This document shows, in pieces, positions 45,060 through 53,038 of a stretch of DNA of 64,000 bases (positions are counted from its first letter, which is position 1; each line of letters begins with the position of its first letter). The notes beneath the pieces were generated by a model. The model was given only the letters and a program-made list of their open reading frames with translations, had not been told where the DNA came from and ran no database searches. The position numbers were made by a program, and so were the translations under genes. This DNA comes from HXMU1420-13 sp965228545 (GTDB lineage: Bacteria; Bacteroidota; Rhodothermia; Balneolales; Balneolaceae). Location of the stretch: positions 620,001 to 684,000 of the forward strand of contig OZ245822.1 in assembly GCA_965228545.1 (NCBI GenBank). The letters run 5' to 3'.

Positions 45060-47801
45060 ATGAAATCTAGATTCGTTCTCGCTCTTGCACTTTTGGTTTG
45101 TATCCCAAACTTATCTTTAGCTCAAGGAGGGCTAACCTTCGAGGATGTGATGAAATTTGAAAACATCACTTCTTCTGATATATCTGACTATGGAAATTGG
45201 CTGATTTATGGTGTTTGGCCGGACAGGGGCGACGGTCATGTTAGAGTGCAATCGGTAAATGGTAATCAAGAGTATCGAATCGATTTAGGCGATAATCCTA
45301 AGATTTCATCTAATGAACAATGGGTGGCCGCTCGAAGAAATGTGCCTTTAGCCGTTCAGTTGAAAGACAAGAATAAAGCCCCGAAACGAGGAATGAGCCT
45401 ACTTTCAACTATTGATGGCAGTATTGCACAATTTGATAGTGTGAGTAGCTTTGAGTTTTCGAACAATGGAGAGTGGCTCGCTTATCATCGTTTACAAACC
45501 AAAGAGATCGAGGATTTAAAATCGAAAAATAAGCGACTCGGTTCCGAATTGGTTTTACGTGAACTTAATACCGAACAAGAGTATTCATTCGATTTTGTGA
45601 CCGGCTTTGAATTTGATAGCCTTTCCAATTTTCTAGCTTTTTCTGTGATTGATACATCGAATGCCGCAAATGGATTGTATGCTTTTGATCTTAATGGCAA
45701 AGAAACTATTACTGTTCAGCAAACAGAATCCGGATTATTTGGCAACATCACTTGGGAGCCGAAATCCTCAAAACTTGCATTTACCTCAGCTTCGTATGAT
45801 TCATCTTTTCAAGAAACTGATGCAGATTTAATGCTGTGGACACCGAAGAATAAGAAGCTAGAAACATTGGTTGAAGCCAACGATACCGGAAATGATTTCG
45901 TACTTCGATCTCGAAATCGACTCACATTTACCCACGATGGTAATCGATTATTTTTTGGATTGATGGATAATGACATGGTAGCATTGGATCAAAAAGAGGA
46001 AAAGAGTGATGAAGAAGAGGAAGTCGACATTTATGATATCGAAACCATCGTTGACGGTCGTGGATTAGATATTTGGCACGGTGATGATCCCTTAATTAAA
46101 ACGCATGAAATTCAGACATGGAATCGTCGAAAAAATCACCTTTACACAGCTGTTTATCATTTCGGGCGTAGAGCAAACTGGGTGCAGTTAGCTGATGAAA
46201 CAGTACCTGAGGTAAGTATTTCGCATAATGCTAACGTAATTTTGGGATATAGTAATTTGCCGTATCAAATCGAACGAACGTGGGATGGAACCTATCGCGA
46301 TTGGTATGTAATTGATCTTAAAACCGGAAATAAAACTCAGTTCTTAACAAAGTTTGGTTCGTTTGTTCAACTGTCGCCGGGCGGAAAATTTGCTACGGTA
46401 TATCAGGATAAACATTGGATGTTGTATGATATAAAAAGCGATAAATTCCTAAATCTTACAGAAAGCATAGATACACCGTTTTATAATGAAGATCACGATT
46501 ATCCAAGTGATGTGCCCGGATATGGAGTTGCGGGGTGGACAGCGAAAGATGCGTCTGTGTTGATCTATGACAAGTTTGACATCTGGAAATTTGATACCAA
46601 ATCAGGCAATTCTACTAATATTACGGGCGGAGAGGGTAGAGCTGAAAACCGAATTTTCCGCATAGAGCGCCTAGAAAATAATTGGGATGCTTTTTCAGCC
46701 AACGAAGAACTATTACTTACCTCATATCACGATTTGAAGAAGAATTTCGGATTCTATTCAACGCGAATTAACGATACTGTTGTGAAGCCATTGTTGGTAG
46801 AAGACAAGAAATTCACCTTTGTCGAAAAGGCCGAGAATTCTGATGCCATCCTCTACAAGCGCGAAGCTTACGATGAATTCCCAAACCTTTGGGTGGCAAC
46901 AGATCATTCATTTAAGGAGGTTGATCAACATACTAACCTGCACATGGATTTATCCGAAAAATGGAATTGGGGGAAGGCAGAACTCGTGGATTGGCTAAGT
47001 ACCGACGGCACGTACATGCAGGGAGTGGTAATAAAGCCGGATAATTATGATCCGAATAAACGCTACCCGATTATGACCTACTATTATCGATTCTTCACCA
47101 ATCGCTTGCACGATTTTAACGAGCCAAGAACCAATCACCGACCCGTTTTCGCGCAGTATGTCAGTGATGAATATGTGGTTTTCTTACCGGATGTACGCTT
47201 TGAAATTGGTCGGCCGGGCTTTGCCGCAACCAAAAGTGTGGTTCCTGGCATACAGAAATTGGTAGAGCTTGGCATTGCCGATCCCGACAAACTTGGCTTA
47301 CACGGACATTCCTGGAGTGGTTATCAAACCGCTTTTATTGTTACACAAACCGATATTTTTGATGCAGCCGTTTCTGGTGCTCCGGTTAGTAACATGACCA
47401 GTGCTTATGGCGGTATCCGTTGGGCTTCAGGACTCGCACGAAGTTTTCAGTACGAAAAAACACAAAGTCGAATCGGGGAGAGTTTAGTTGAAGCTCCTCT
47501 CAAATATGTTGAAAACTCTCCGGTATTTTATGCCGATCAAATCACTACGCCTATGCTCATCCAACATGGCGACGACGATGGCGCGGTGCCTTGGTATCAA
47601 AGTATCGAGATGTATTTAGCCATGCGCCGGTACGACAAAGACGTGATTTTCTTACAATACCACGGTGAGCCGCATCACCTGCAGCGCTTCGAAAACAAAC
47701 TGGATTACGCAATTCGTATGAAAGAATATTTCGATTACTACCTGAAAGGAGAGGGCGAACCGGAATGGATTATTTCCGGAGAAACCTATCAAGGAAGGTG
47801 A
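45060..47801 (+). CDS. S9 family prolyl oligopeptidase-type peptidase, exported
   Basis: A 913-residue serine peptidase with a signal peptide (MKSRFVLALALLVCIPNLSLAQ). The ATG at 45060 is chosen because it is followed directly by the signal peptide; the reading frame extends 33 codons further upstream without purpose. A long N-terminal beta-propeller region precedes the alpha/beta hydrolase domain, which has the nucleophile in GLHGHSWSGYQTA (S751), HGDDDGAVPW with an acidic residue, and the histidine in YHGEPHHLQRF. The protein should act in the periplasm or at the surface; its specificity (prolyl, glutamyl or dipeptidyl) is not clear from sequence. Confidence 0.9.
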   Translation: MKSRFVLALALLVCIPNLSLAQGGLTFEDVMKFENITSSDISDYGNWLIYGVWPDRGDGHVRVQSVNGNQEYRIDLGDNPKISSNEQWVAARRNVPLAVQLKDKNKAPKRGMSLLSTIDGSIAQFDSVSSFEFSNNGEWLAYHRLQTKEIEDLKSKNKRLGSELVLRELNTEQEYSFDFVTGFEFDSLSNFLAFSVIDTSNAANGLYAFDLNGKETITVQQTESGLFGNITWEPKSSKLAFTSASYDSSFQETDADLMLWTPKNKKLETLVEANDTGNDFVLRSRNRLTFTHDGNRLFFGLMDNDMVALDQKEEKSDEEEEVDIYDIETIVDGRGLDIWHGDDPLIKTHEIQTWNRRKNHLYTAVYHFGRRANWVQLADETVPEVSISHNANVILGYSNLPYQIERTWDGTYRDWYVIDLKTGNKTQFLTKFGSFVQLSPGGKFATVYQDKHWMLYDIKSDKFLNLTESIDTPFYNEDHDYPSDVPGYGVAGWTAKDASVLIYDKFDIWKFDTKSGNSTNITGGEGRAENRIFRIERLENNWDAFSANEELLLTSYHDLKKNFGFYSTRINDTVVKPLLVEDKKFTFVEKAENSDAILYKREAYDEFPNLWVATDHSFKEVDQHTNLHMDLSEKWNWGKAELVDWLSTDGTYMQGVVIKPDNYDPNKRYPIMTYYYRFFTNRLHDFNEPRTNHRPVFAQYVSDEYVVFLPDVRFEIGRPGFAATKSVVPGIQKLVELGIADPDKLGLHGHSWSGYQTAFIVTQTDIFDAAVSGAPVSNMTSAYGGIRWASGLARSFQYEKTQSRIGESLVEAPLKYVENSPVFYADQITTPMLIQHGDDDGAVPWYQSIEMYLAMRRYDKDVIFLQYHGEPHHLQRFENKLDYAIRMKEYFDYYLKGEGEPEWIISGETYQGR

Positions 47802-47892
47802 TGAGCAGTATTCAATCAGCAACAAGGAATATCAATTGAGCATATTCTGTAGGCGATTGACGTACGATGTAAGACGAACGACGAACGTGTTT

Positions 47893-47923
47893 TCTGTCTG
47901 ACGGCTTTAGTCCGTCTGACAGA
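47893..47923. repeat. Dispersed palindrome, copy 2
   Basis: TCTGTCTGACGG-CTTTAGT-CCGTCTGACAGA differs from copy 1 at one loop base only. Confidence 0.85.
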
Positions 47924-48327
47924 TGATGAGGCGAACAACTTTACTCTAGGCAATTCATTAAAACTCGAGCTCAATACCCGAGAGTTTAGTCCCGCCATAC
48001 GATTAAGAATTCTAGAAATTAACTGATGACTCTGGAACGTGGGTTTAATGGATGAAAGGGTTTTCTCACAGTACTTATTCCTTTTTGAATATGAACCAGT
48101 GGTTGATTGATGTGAGCTCAGTTTTTTGATTCAAAATTTGATCAACTTGAGGCGTGGCAAAAGATCAACGAAATGTAATATAGTTTCAAAATCTAGGTAG
48201 GGCTCAATACAGTTGATGCTTCTCCGATAGTTTTCGGAATCTGCATGACAACTCGGGTTCTCACTACAGAACGTGCCTTCTACAAGCTCAGGTATCGTCT
48301 TCTTATTACTTCGCGGAAGTAATCCTA

Positions 48328-48352
48328 GGTGAGTGAGCCCGTCGAACCCACC
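48328..48352. repeat. REP-like element, copy near 48.3 kb
   Basis: A 25-base element, GGTGAGTGAGCCCGTCGAAC plus CCACC, which agrees with 55238-55262 at 21 of 25 positions. The core GTGAGC(C/T)(C/T)GTCGAAC resembles short extragenic repeats common in this phylum. Confidence 0.6.
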
Positions 48353-48385
48353 GATCTCTGTCCATAAAAATAATTGTTACTGCCC

Positions 48386-48420
48386 CATCCATCTGACGGT
48401 TTAATCCCGTCTGATGGATG
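48386..48420. repeat. Dispersed palindrome, copy 3
   Basis: CATCCATCTGACGG-TTTAATC-CCGTCTGATGGATG forms a 14-bp stem with one mismatch; the arms start CATCCATC instead of TCTGTC. Confidence 0.85.
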
Positions 48421-48441
48421 TTAGATGGGCTGAATTTGATT

Positions 48442-48540
48442 GTTGAGGGCGATCTTCGACCTTAATTCTATTTATAAATGGAACCGGAGAACCGGTGGTT
48501 CAGGTTAAGCATTACAAACCGGTGGTTCGTAACGAGTCGC
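48442..48540. repeat. 99-bp direct repeat, left copy
   Basis: Matches 51360-51458 at 97 of 99 bases in the same orientation. Its right half is an ACCGGTGGTT repeat unit (GAACCGGTGGTTCAGGTTAA and following), and palindrome copies 3 and 4 lie just upstream of the two repeats. Confidence 0.95.
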
Positions 48541-48579
48541 TAAATGGAACCGGTGGTAAATGACGAGAGAACAGAGGAA

Positions 48580-49719
48580 TTAATTAATAAGCATAGAGCT
48601 TACAGCATTCTTTAGATCATTCTCTCGTAAATCTTTATGTGCGATATTACCATCTCTATCAATCAAATAAGTTCTTGGTATATATACTGCATTATAAAGT
48701 TGTGATATTTCACCATATCCATCATCGAAAACCTGATGCCATTTCAAATCATTGATTTCAACGAAACTATTCACTTTATCAATGTCTGTATCTAAAGAGA
48801 CGCCAATCATCACGAAATCTTTGTTTTCCTTATTCAAGCCATAGATTTCCTTTAGGTTAGGTAGTTCTTTGATACAAGGTCCGCAGGTGGTTGACCAAAA
48901 CTCAATAAGCACCACTTTATCGCGATATTCTGATAAATCTATGTTCTCATTGTTGATGGTAATCGCGGAAAATTCGGGCGCAGGATCACCATCTTGAAGA
49001 GAATGGATCTCATTGAAATATGATTGTGCTTGTTCAACTATCTTTTCGCAACCTTTTAATACAGTATCTCGATTGATTTCAAGAACAGTTTGTAAATAGA
49101 TATCAGCTTTATCATACTCTTTATGAAAGAAATATGATCTTGCAATATAAAAAGAGAGATGGGTTTTACTTATTTCATTTTCGGCTATGTTATTCCATTC
49201 AATTAATTGTTGAACATCTTTCTCACGTTGCTGTGTATTGATGAAACCCAATAAACTGCTTTTTTTTCTAGGTAAGCTGTAAAGGTTTACTAGTTCACCC
49301 CAATAATCTTCATCAACAGATATATTTTCTAACGCTATTTCCATTTTGGGGAAAGCCTCCGACACATACCAAATAGTAAAAGCTCTTTTGAGATTTTCAA
49401 GCCTCTCTTCGGATTGTGGGAATTGAAGGTAGTAGCCATAAAGTTTGTCAGCATAATACTCCTCTGTTCTGTTTTCGTAAAATTCACGTTCACTATTTTG
49501 ATTTTTAAAGCTCAGATAATCCTCTTTGATATTTTCTTGAACAAGATTTGCTACTGAATCTAATTGTTCTTGTGAAAATGTCTTAGCTTCAAGAGAATCA
49601 TAACCATACATCGTTAGATCAGTATTTATTACAATCTTGTCATTGTTTTCTTTTGAACAATGAGGTAGAACTATGCCAGTGAGAAGTAGTAAAAGTATGG
49701 TTGAATTTCTTTTAAGCAT
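48580..49719 (-). CDS. TlpA-like thiol-disulfide oxidoreductase lipoprotein
   Basis: A 379-residue exported protein. The N-terminus MLKRNSTILLLLLTGIVLPHC looks like a lipoprotein signal with an atypical lipobox (LPHC, C21). Residues ~60-240 are helical, of unknown function. The C-terminal ~145 residues are a TlpA/ResA-type thioredoxin domain with the active site FWSTTCGPCIKELP (C279, C282) and a cis-proline at YIPRTYLIDRDG. Such proteins reduce or rearrange disulfides in the periplasm. It lies inside the segment bounded by the 99-bp repeats. Confidence 0.88.
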   Translation of the reverse strand: MLKRNSTILLLLLTGIVLPHCSKENNDKIVINTDLTMYGYDSLEAKTFSQEQLDSVANLVQENIKEDYLSFKNQNSEREFYENRTEEYYADKLYGYYLQFPQSEERLENLKRAFTIWYVSEAFPKMEIALENISVDEDYWGELVNLYSLPRKKSSLLGFINTQQREKDVQQLIEWNNIAENEISKTHLSFYIARSYFFHKEYDKADIYLQTVLEINRDTVLKGCEKIVEQAQSYFNEIHSLQDGDPAPEFSAITINNENIDLSEYRDKVVLIEFWSTTCGPCIKELPNLKEIYGLNKENKDFVMIGVSLDTDIDKVNSFVEINDLKWHQVFDDGYGEISQLYNAVYIPRTYLIDRDGNIAHKDLRENDLKNAVSSMLIN

Positions 49720-49810
49720 TTTTGGAATGTTTCATTCAGATGTAGCGGTCTTAACTATGGGTGATGATACAAAACTGCAATATATTTTTACTTATTTTAC
49801 TTCTAATTTA

Positions 49811-49865
49811 ACTGATGGTACCAAAGGTTTAGGACATGCATCATAAACCTGTGGTTTGTGAGGAA
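49811..49865. repeat. Degenerate ACCGGTGGTT repeat unit
   Basis: Keeps the order ACTGATGGT...GGACATGCATCATAAACCTGTGGTTTGTGAGGAA, a decayed form of the family at 51232-51280. Confidence 0.45.
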
Positions 49866-49881
49866 GGGAAGCCATAAAGCA

Positions 49882-50303
49882 TTAACGATGCTTGCTTAAG
49901 AGTAATTTAAAGTTAATTGCTTGGATTACATCAATAGAAGGGAAGTCGATGGTTTTTAGGATATCAAAATCTTGGTCATGGCTTACTATACAATCAGCAT
50001 TACTAGCAAAAGCACAGTCAACGAATTTATTATCATCAGGATCATGCGAAATTAAATACAACTGAAAATAAACCTCAGTTTTAACCACGTTTTTAACTCC
50101 AGTAGTGTTCTGATCAGATATTTCGACGTCTCTTTATTCCATTTTTCAGCAATTACTTCTTCATATTCGGTTAGAATCTCGTTAGTGATGTGAAGCTGAT
50201 AATCACCGTTTATTAATGCTTGAAATATCCAGTGATACTTTGATTTCGAAGAGATAGAAACCAATAAAACGTTTGTATCGAGAACAACCTTAAGTTTGCT
50301 CAT
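49882..50303 (-). pseudogene. PIN-domain toxin gene with a -1 frameshift
   Basis: Two overlapping frames together make one PIN-domain toxin of the TIGR00305 type. The first part from ATG 50303 has VVLDTNVLLVSISSKSKYHWIFQALI and ITNEILTEYEEVI; the second part, in another frame, has SHDPDDNKFVDCAFASNADCIVSHDQDF, with the later conserved acidic residues. The break falls at a run of five A residues on the coding strand (50090-50094); one more A restores a continuous reading frame (LELKNVVKTEV). PIN toxins are Mg-dependent ribonucleases. The gene is either inactivated, read through by slippage, or affected by a homopolymer error. The antitoxin-like gene overlaps its 5' end by 14 bases. Confidence 0.85.
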
Positions 50304-50502
50304 CGTTTAACCATTCTTCCATCACCACATCGCTTAATTTTTTAGAATCCCAAACTTGGTCAGCGTGACGAATGGCTTTTTTGGCATAGAAAGTACTCAG
50401 CAACTCCTTTAATTCAGCTAATTCTTCGTCAGATAAATCAGTCGAATATAATTTAAGGAGTTCAATTTGAACGTTACTAAGTGGGGTTTTTAGTTCATTC
50501 AT
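50290..50502 (-). CDS. Antitoxin partner of the PIN-domain toxin
   Basis: A 70-residue protein containing LSNVQIELLKLYSTDLSDEELAELKELLSTFYAKKAIRHAD and ending VVMEEWLNDEQT. This is a small-protein family I recall upstream of PIN toxins in Bacteroidota and Cyanobacteria. It is complete. It overlaps the toxin gene by 14 bases, the usual arrangement in toxin-antitoxin pairs. Confidence 0.75.
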   Translation of the reverse strand: MNELKTPLSNVQIELLKLYSTDLSDEELAELKELLSTFYAKKAIRHADQVWDSKKLSDVVMEEWLNDEQT

Positions 50503-50541
50503 AGATGAAATAACATTAATTACGTACTCATTTACAACGCC

Positions 50542-50626
50542 TTAATATTTCAACAATCTTCTCATCTGAACCTTCAATTGTTCGAGGTTCAAATACCCTT
50601 CTTCCAGTTTTTTGTTGAAGGGGATG
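50542..50626 (-). pseudogene. Orphan 3' fragment of the E1 2-oxoacid dehydrogenase gene
   Basis: Reads IPFNKKLEEGYLNLEQLKVQ then MRRLLKY and a stop. This matches the last 27 residues of the intact gene ending at 53039, except K for E in LEQLKV and K for D near the end. At DNA level 70 of 85 bases agree, with most differences at third codon positions, and the similarity stops abruptly at 50627. Confidence 0.88.
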
Positions 50627-50688
50627 TGGTTTGAGTGTGTGTTGATTTTTTGGAGTATCATTTAAAGAAGAATCGCATTTACCTCGTC

Positions 50689-51018
50689 TTAATTTAAAAC
50701 TCTCTTCATGATATATAAATTATCAGAAGTGCTAACGAGTTCCCATCCATTCGAACCCATTTCGTTAAGCTTGTTCTCAATTTCTACCGCTAAAAGCTCA
50801 ACCATTTGAAATGGATCAGTAGTTGACGCGTTATTAGACATCATGAGTGTTTCATTGTTAAGTGCAATCAGGTTAGCAATATTCACTACTTTATACTCAT
50901 AGTTTTGGCTGACAGGTATTTTTGACATGGCAGAAATTGATAGAACAATGATGAGTACTGTAAGTATTGGCACTACATAAACAGTAAATTTTCTATTATT
51001 TGTAATATTAAAACCCAT
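50689..51018 (-). CDS. Membrane-anchored DUF4177-like small protein
   Basis: A 109-residue protein with one N-terminal membrane segment (VYVVPILTVLIIVLSISAM) and a C-terminal domain containing YEYKVVNI...IENKLNEMGSNGWELVSTSDNLYIMKR, which follows the DUF4177 pattern (YEYKVV, then NxxGxxGWELV, then a final basic strand). The function is unknown. It sits between the E1 fragment and the right 99-bp repeat. Confidence 0.65.
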   Translation of the reverse strand: MGFNITNNRKFTVYVVPILTVLIIVLSISAMSKIPVSQNYEYKVVNIANLIALNNETLMMSNNASTTDPFQMVELLAVEIENKLNEMGSNGWELVSTSDNLYIMKRVLN

Positions 51019-51231
51019 AGCTAACCCCTAAAGTAAATTCTGTTATAAATTCGATGTTAGTCCCTATGAAAACGAGGATAGTAGGAATTAACAAAAATTA
51101 TAAAATAGCTCAAAACTCTTGATTAATATATTGTTTGATCGAGTATTCAACTAAGCCAGTGAAATATATTTCGGCATGAATAAGTAACCGGAGCCCGGGT
51201 CAAGGTCAGGTATTGCGAACGAGTTGAAAAT

Positions 51232-51280
51232 GGAACCGGTGGTTCAAGCTAGGCATCACGAACCGGTGGTTCGTGACGAG
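51232..51280. repeat. ACCGGTGGTT repeat unit
   Basis: A ~49-base unit with two copies of ACCGGTGGTTC separated by about 20 bases (GGAACCGGTGGTTCAAGCTA then CACGAACCGGTGGTTCGTGA). It is nearly the same as the unit at 52902-52950. Confidence 0.85.
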
Positions 51281-51307
51281 GGAGACTAGTAGTTCGTCAC
51301 GAGTGGA

Positions 51308-51340
51308 ATCCATCAGACGGTTTAAACCCGTCTGATGGAT
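51308..51340. repeat. Dispersed palindrome, copy 4 (perfect)
   Basis: ATCCATCAGACGG pairs without mismatch with CCGTCTGATGGAT around TTTAAAC. Confidence 0.9.
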
Positions 51341-51359
51341 TATTGATAGGGTTTTGATC

Positions 51360-51458
51360 GTTGAGGGTGATCTTCGACCTTAATTCTATTTATAAATGGA
51401 ATCGGAGAACCGGTGGTTCAGGTTAAGCATTACAAACCGGTGGTTCGTAACGAGTCGC
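51360..51458. repeat. 99-bp direct repeat, right copy
   Basis: 97 of 99 bases agree with 48442-48540; the two differences are single C/T changes. Confidence 0.95.
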
Positions 51459-51490
51459 AAGACTTTAACGGCTTCATAGCTTAGTTAATC

Positions 51491-52066
51491 TTAATCATAG
51501 CTCGGAGTGAGGCCATATCCATATTCAATCTTATCAGAATTATATAAAACCAAGCTATCTATTAGTATGTGTGAATTATATTTGCTTTTTGTGGTACTGT
51601 CTGGATAAATAGTTGAATATCCGGAATATCGAAAAAATTGAATTTTCTTTCGTATAGCTTCTATCTTAAAAATTTTCTGATATAAGGTATCTGGCATCAG
51701 ATTAGAATGGAAAGATATGGTAAGTGAATCAGTCATATCTAAAAAAGTCAATTCAGAAAAGTTTTCTTCACTATAACGAAATTGTTTGAGTAAGGAATCA
51801 TTGGAGAAAGACTCCTTATTGTCGTTATAGAATAAGGTTAAAGTTGTTCTGTTATCCGGCCATGTACCTACAGAGTCCTTAAAGGCTGTAGATGTAGCTA
51901 TTAAAGTAGCTACCTCAGCATTAATTATGAGTAAGGGATTAATTATTACTTTTGTATAGCCTTGTGCTAAACTATTAGCGATTCCAGTACCTATAGTTTC
52001 GCATGTAGCCCCAAAAATCAACACAAAGACCAGAAAATAAGCAGGTATAGATTTCAATAATTTCAC
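51491..52066 (-). CDS. Exported protein of unknown function
   Basis: A 191-residue protein with an N-terminal signal (MKLLKSIPAYFLVFVLIFGATC). The cysteine after GAT may be a lipidation site, although the box is atypical. The rest is rich in S, T, N and Y without a recognisable motif and looks like a beta-rich periplasmic or surface protein. The gene belongs to the accessory region and has no visible partner. Confidence 0.5.
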   Translation of the reverse strand: MKLLKSIPAYFLVFVLIFGATCETIGTGIANSLAQGYTKVIINPLLIINAEVATLIATSTAFKDSVGTWPDNRTTLTLFYNDNKESFSNDSLLKQFRYSEENFSELTFLDMTDSLTISFHSNLMPDTLYQKIFKIEAIRKKIQFFRYSGYSTIYPDSTTKSKYNSHILIDSLVLYNSDKIEYGYGLTPSYD

Positions 52067-52437
52067 TTAGAGTGAGTGTATTTTTCTGAAGTAAAGGATT
52101 ATCTCAATTGAGTTCAAATATCTAATGAATCGTTGATTTAAAAAAGGTAATGAGTAAGCAAAAACGGATGCATGCCTATAGATTGAAAAGGTTATAGTGG
52201 AACCGATGGCTCAGGTTAGGTATTACGAAATGGTGGTTAGTTATGTAGGGGATTATGACTTGAGATTGAAAACGCATTGTATTAAAATTGAGGGTGCCAT
52301 TAGGCAGGCCAGCTCGTCCGTGCAAAGATTTCATCAGCCAAATTTATAACATAAAACTTGAACTAAGTTTTATTACTAGACCAATTTTACGGACGCTACT
52401 CACTAGTAATTTAGCTTAGTAATACAAGGATAATGTT
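52067..52437. other. Intergenic region (371 bases) with one decayed repeat
   Basis: Contains a decayed ACCGGTGGTT unit at 52199-52250 (GGAACCGATGGCTCAGGTTA and following). Nothing else was recognised. Confidence 0.5.
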
Positions 52438-52890
52438 ATGAAGCCAATTGAATATTTCAAGCTCCAATCCAAGAATCTTTTTAAAGACTACAAGACTCAA
52501 TACCCTGTTTTTGATGAAAGTCTTGATTTAACTATCTACAATTATACCCCAACTTATTTCGATATAGATCAAATCTTTTTAGACTTTGATTGTGATGAGG
52601 AGAATTTCAGCTTGATGAAAGCTCAACATCTATTTTCTAAGCTACTAGGTTATAATAATTGGTCAGATTTGATAAATGCTTCTGAAGCCGAACTAGAACT
52701 TGCAAAACTGATTTGGGATAATCAGCATAAGATCAATCTTGAAGACTGGAAAACATATCTTTTTCATACTAAATCAATGAATAATAATACGTTCGATGAC
52801 GAAACTAAACTCGAAGTATTTAAGAAAGTCTTTGTTGAAGTAGAAGGCCATCATACGCCATTCCAAGACTATCGTTTAGCTCGGCAATAA
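52438..52890 (+). CDS. Conserved protein of unknown function
   Basis: A 150-residue acidic protein, MKPIEYFKLQSKNLFKDYKTQ..., with FDIDQIFLDFDCDEENFSLMKAQHLFSKLLGYNNWSDLI and ASEAELELAKLIWDNQHKI. I recall similar proteins in varied bacteria as hypothetical proteins with no assigned role. It is helical and has no signal peptide or membrane segment. It is the only plus-strand gene between pflA/S9 and the endonuclease gene in the accessory region. Confidence 0.6.
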   Translation: MKPIEYFKLQSKNLFKDYKTQYPVFDESLDLTIYNYTPTYFDIDQIFLDFDCDEENFSLMKAQHLFSKLLGYNNWSDLINASEAELELAKLIWDNQHKINLEDWKTYLFHTKSMNNNTFDDETKLEVFKKVFVEVEGHHTPFQDYRLARQ

Positions 52891-52901
52891 TTATCTTAAG
52901 T

Positions 52902-52950
52902 GGAACTGATGGTTCAAGCTAGGCATCATGAACCGGTGGTTCGTGACGAG
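52902..52950. repeat. ACCGGTGGTT repeat unit
   Basis: GGAACTGATGGTTCAAGCTA then CATGAACCGGTGGTTCGTGA. It differs from the 51232 unit at a few bases in its left half only. Confidence 0.8.
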
Positions 52951-53038
52951 GGGAAAAGGTCAGATAATACGAGCTCGTTGATCGTTGCATGGTTAAGATT
53001 AATAGTTCATGACTCATAAACGAATTACTTACTATTAC

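Larger units (their letters stand above)
47802..48579. other. Repeat-rich intergenic region (778 bases)
   Basis: No gene. Holds degenerate GACGAACGACGAACG words (47858-47887), palindrome copy 2 (47893-47923), a hairpin ATTACTTC-GCG-GAAGTAAT (48305-48323), a GGTGAGTGAGCCCGTCGAAC-type element (48328-48352), palindrome copy 3 (48386-48420), the left 99-bp direct repeat (48442-48540), and a partial ACCGGTGG repeat (48546-48567). Confidence 0.7.
51019..51490. other. Repeat-rich intergenic region (472 bases)
   Basis: No gene. Contains an ACCGGTGGTT unit (51232-51280), palindrome copy 4 (51308-51340) and the right 99-bp direct repeat (51360-51458). Confidence 0.7.

Noticed and set aside
48480..48540. 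tRNA-like sequence because of repeated GGTTCG motifs
   Set aside because: No acceptor, D or anticodon stem could be formed; it belongs to the ACCGGTGGTT repeat family.
50290..50303. Fusion of antitoxin and toxin
   Set aside because: The overlap is in different frames and is normal for toxin-antitoxin pairs.
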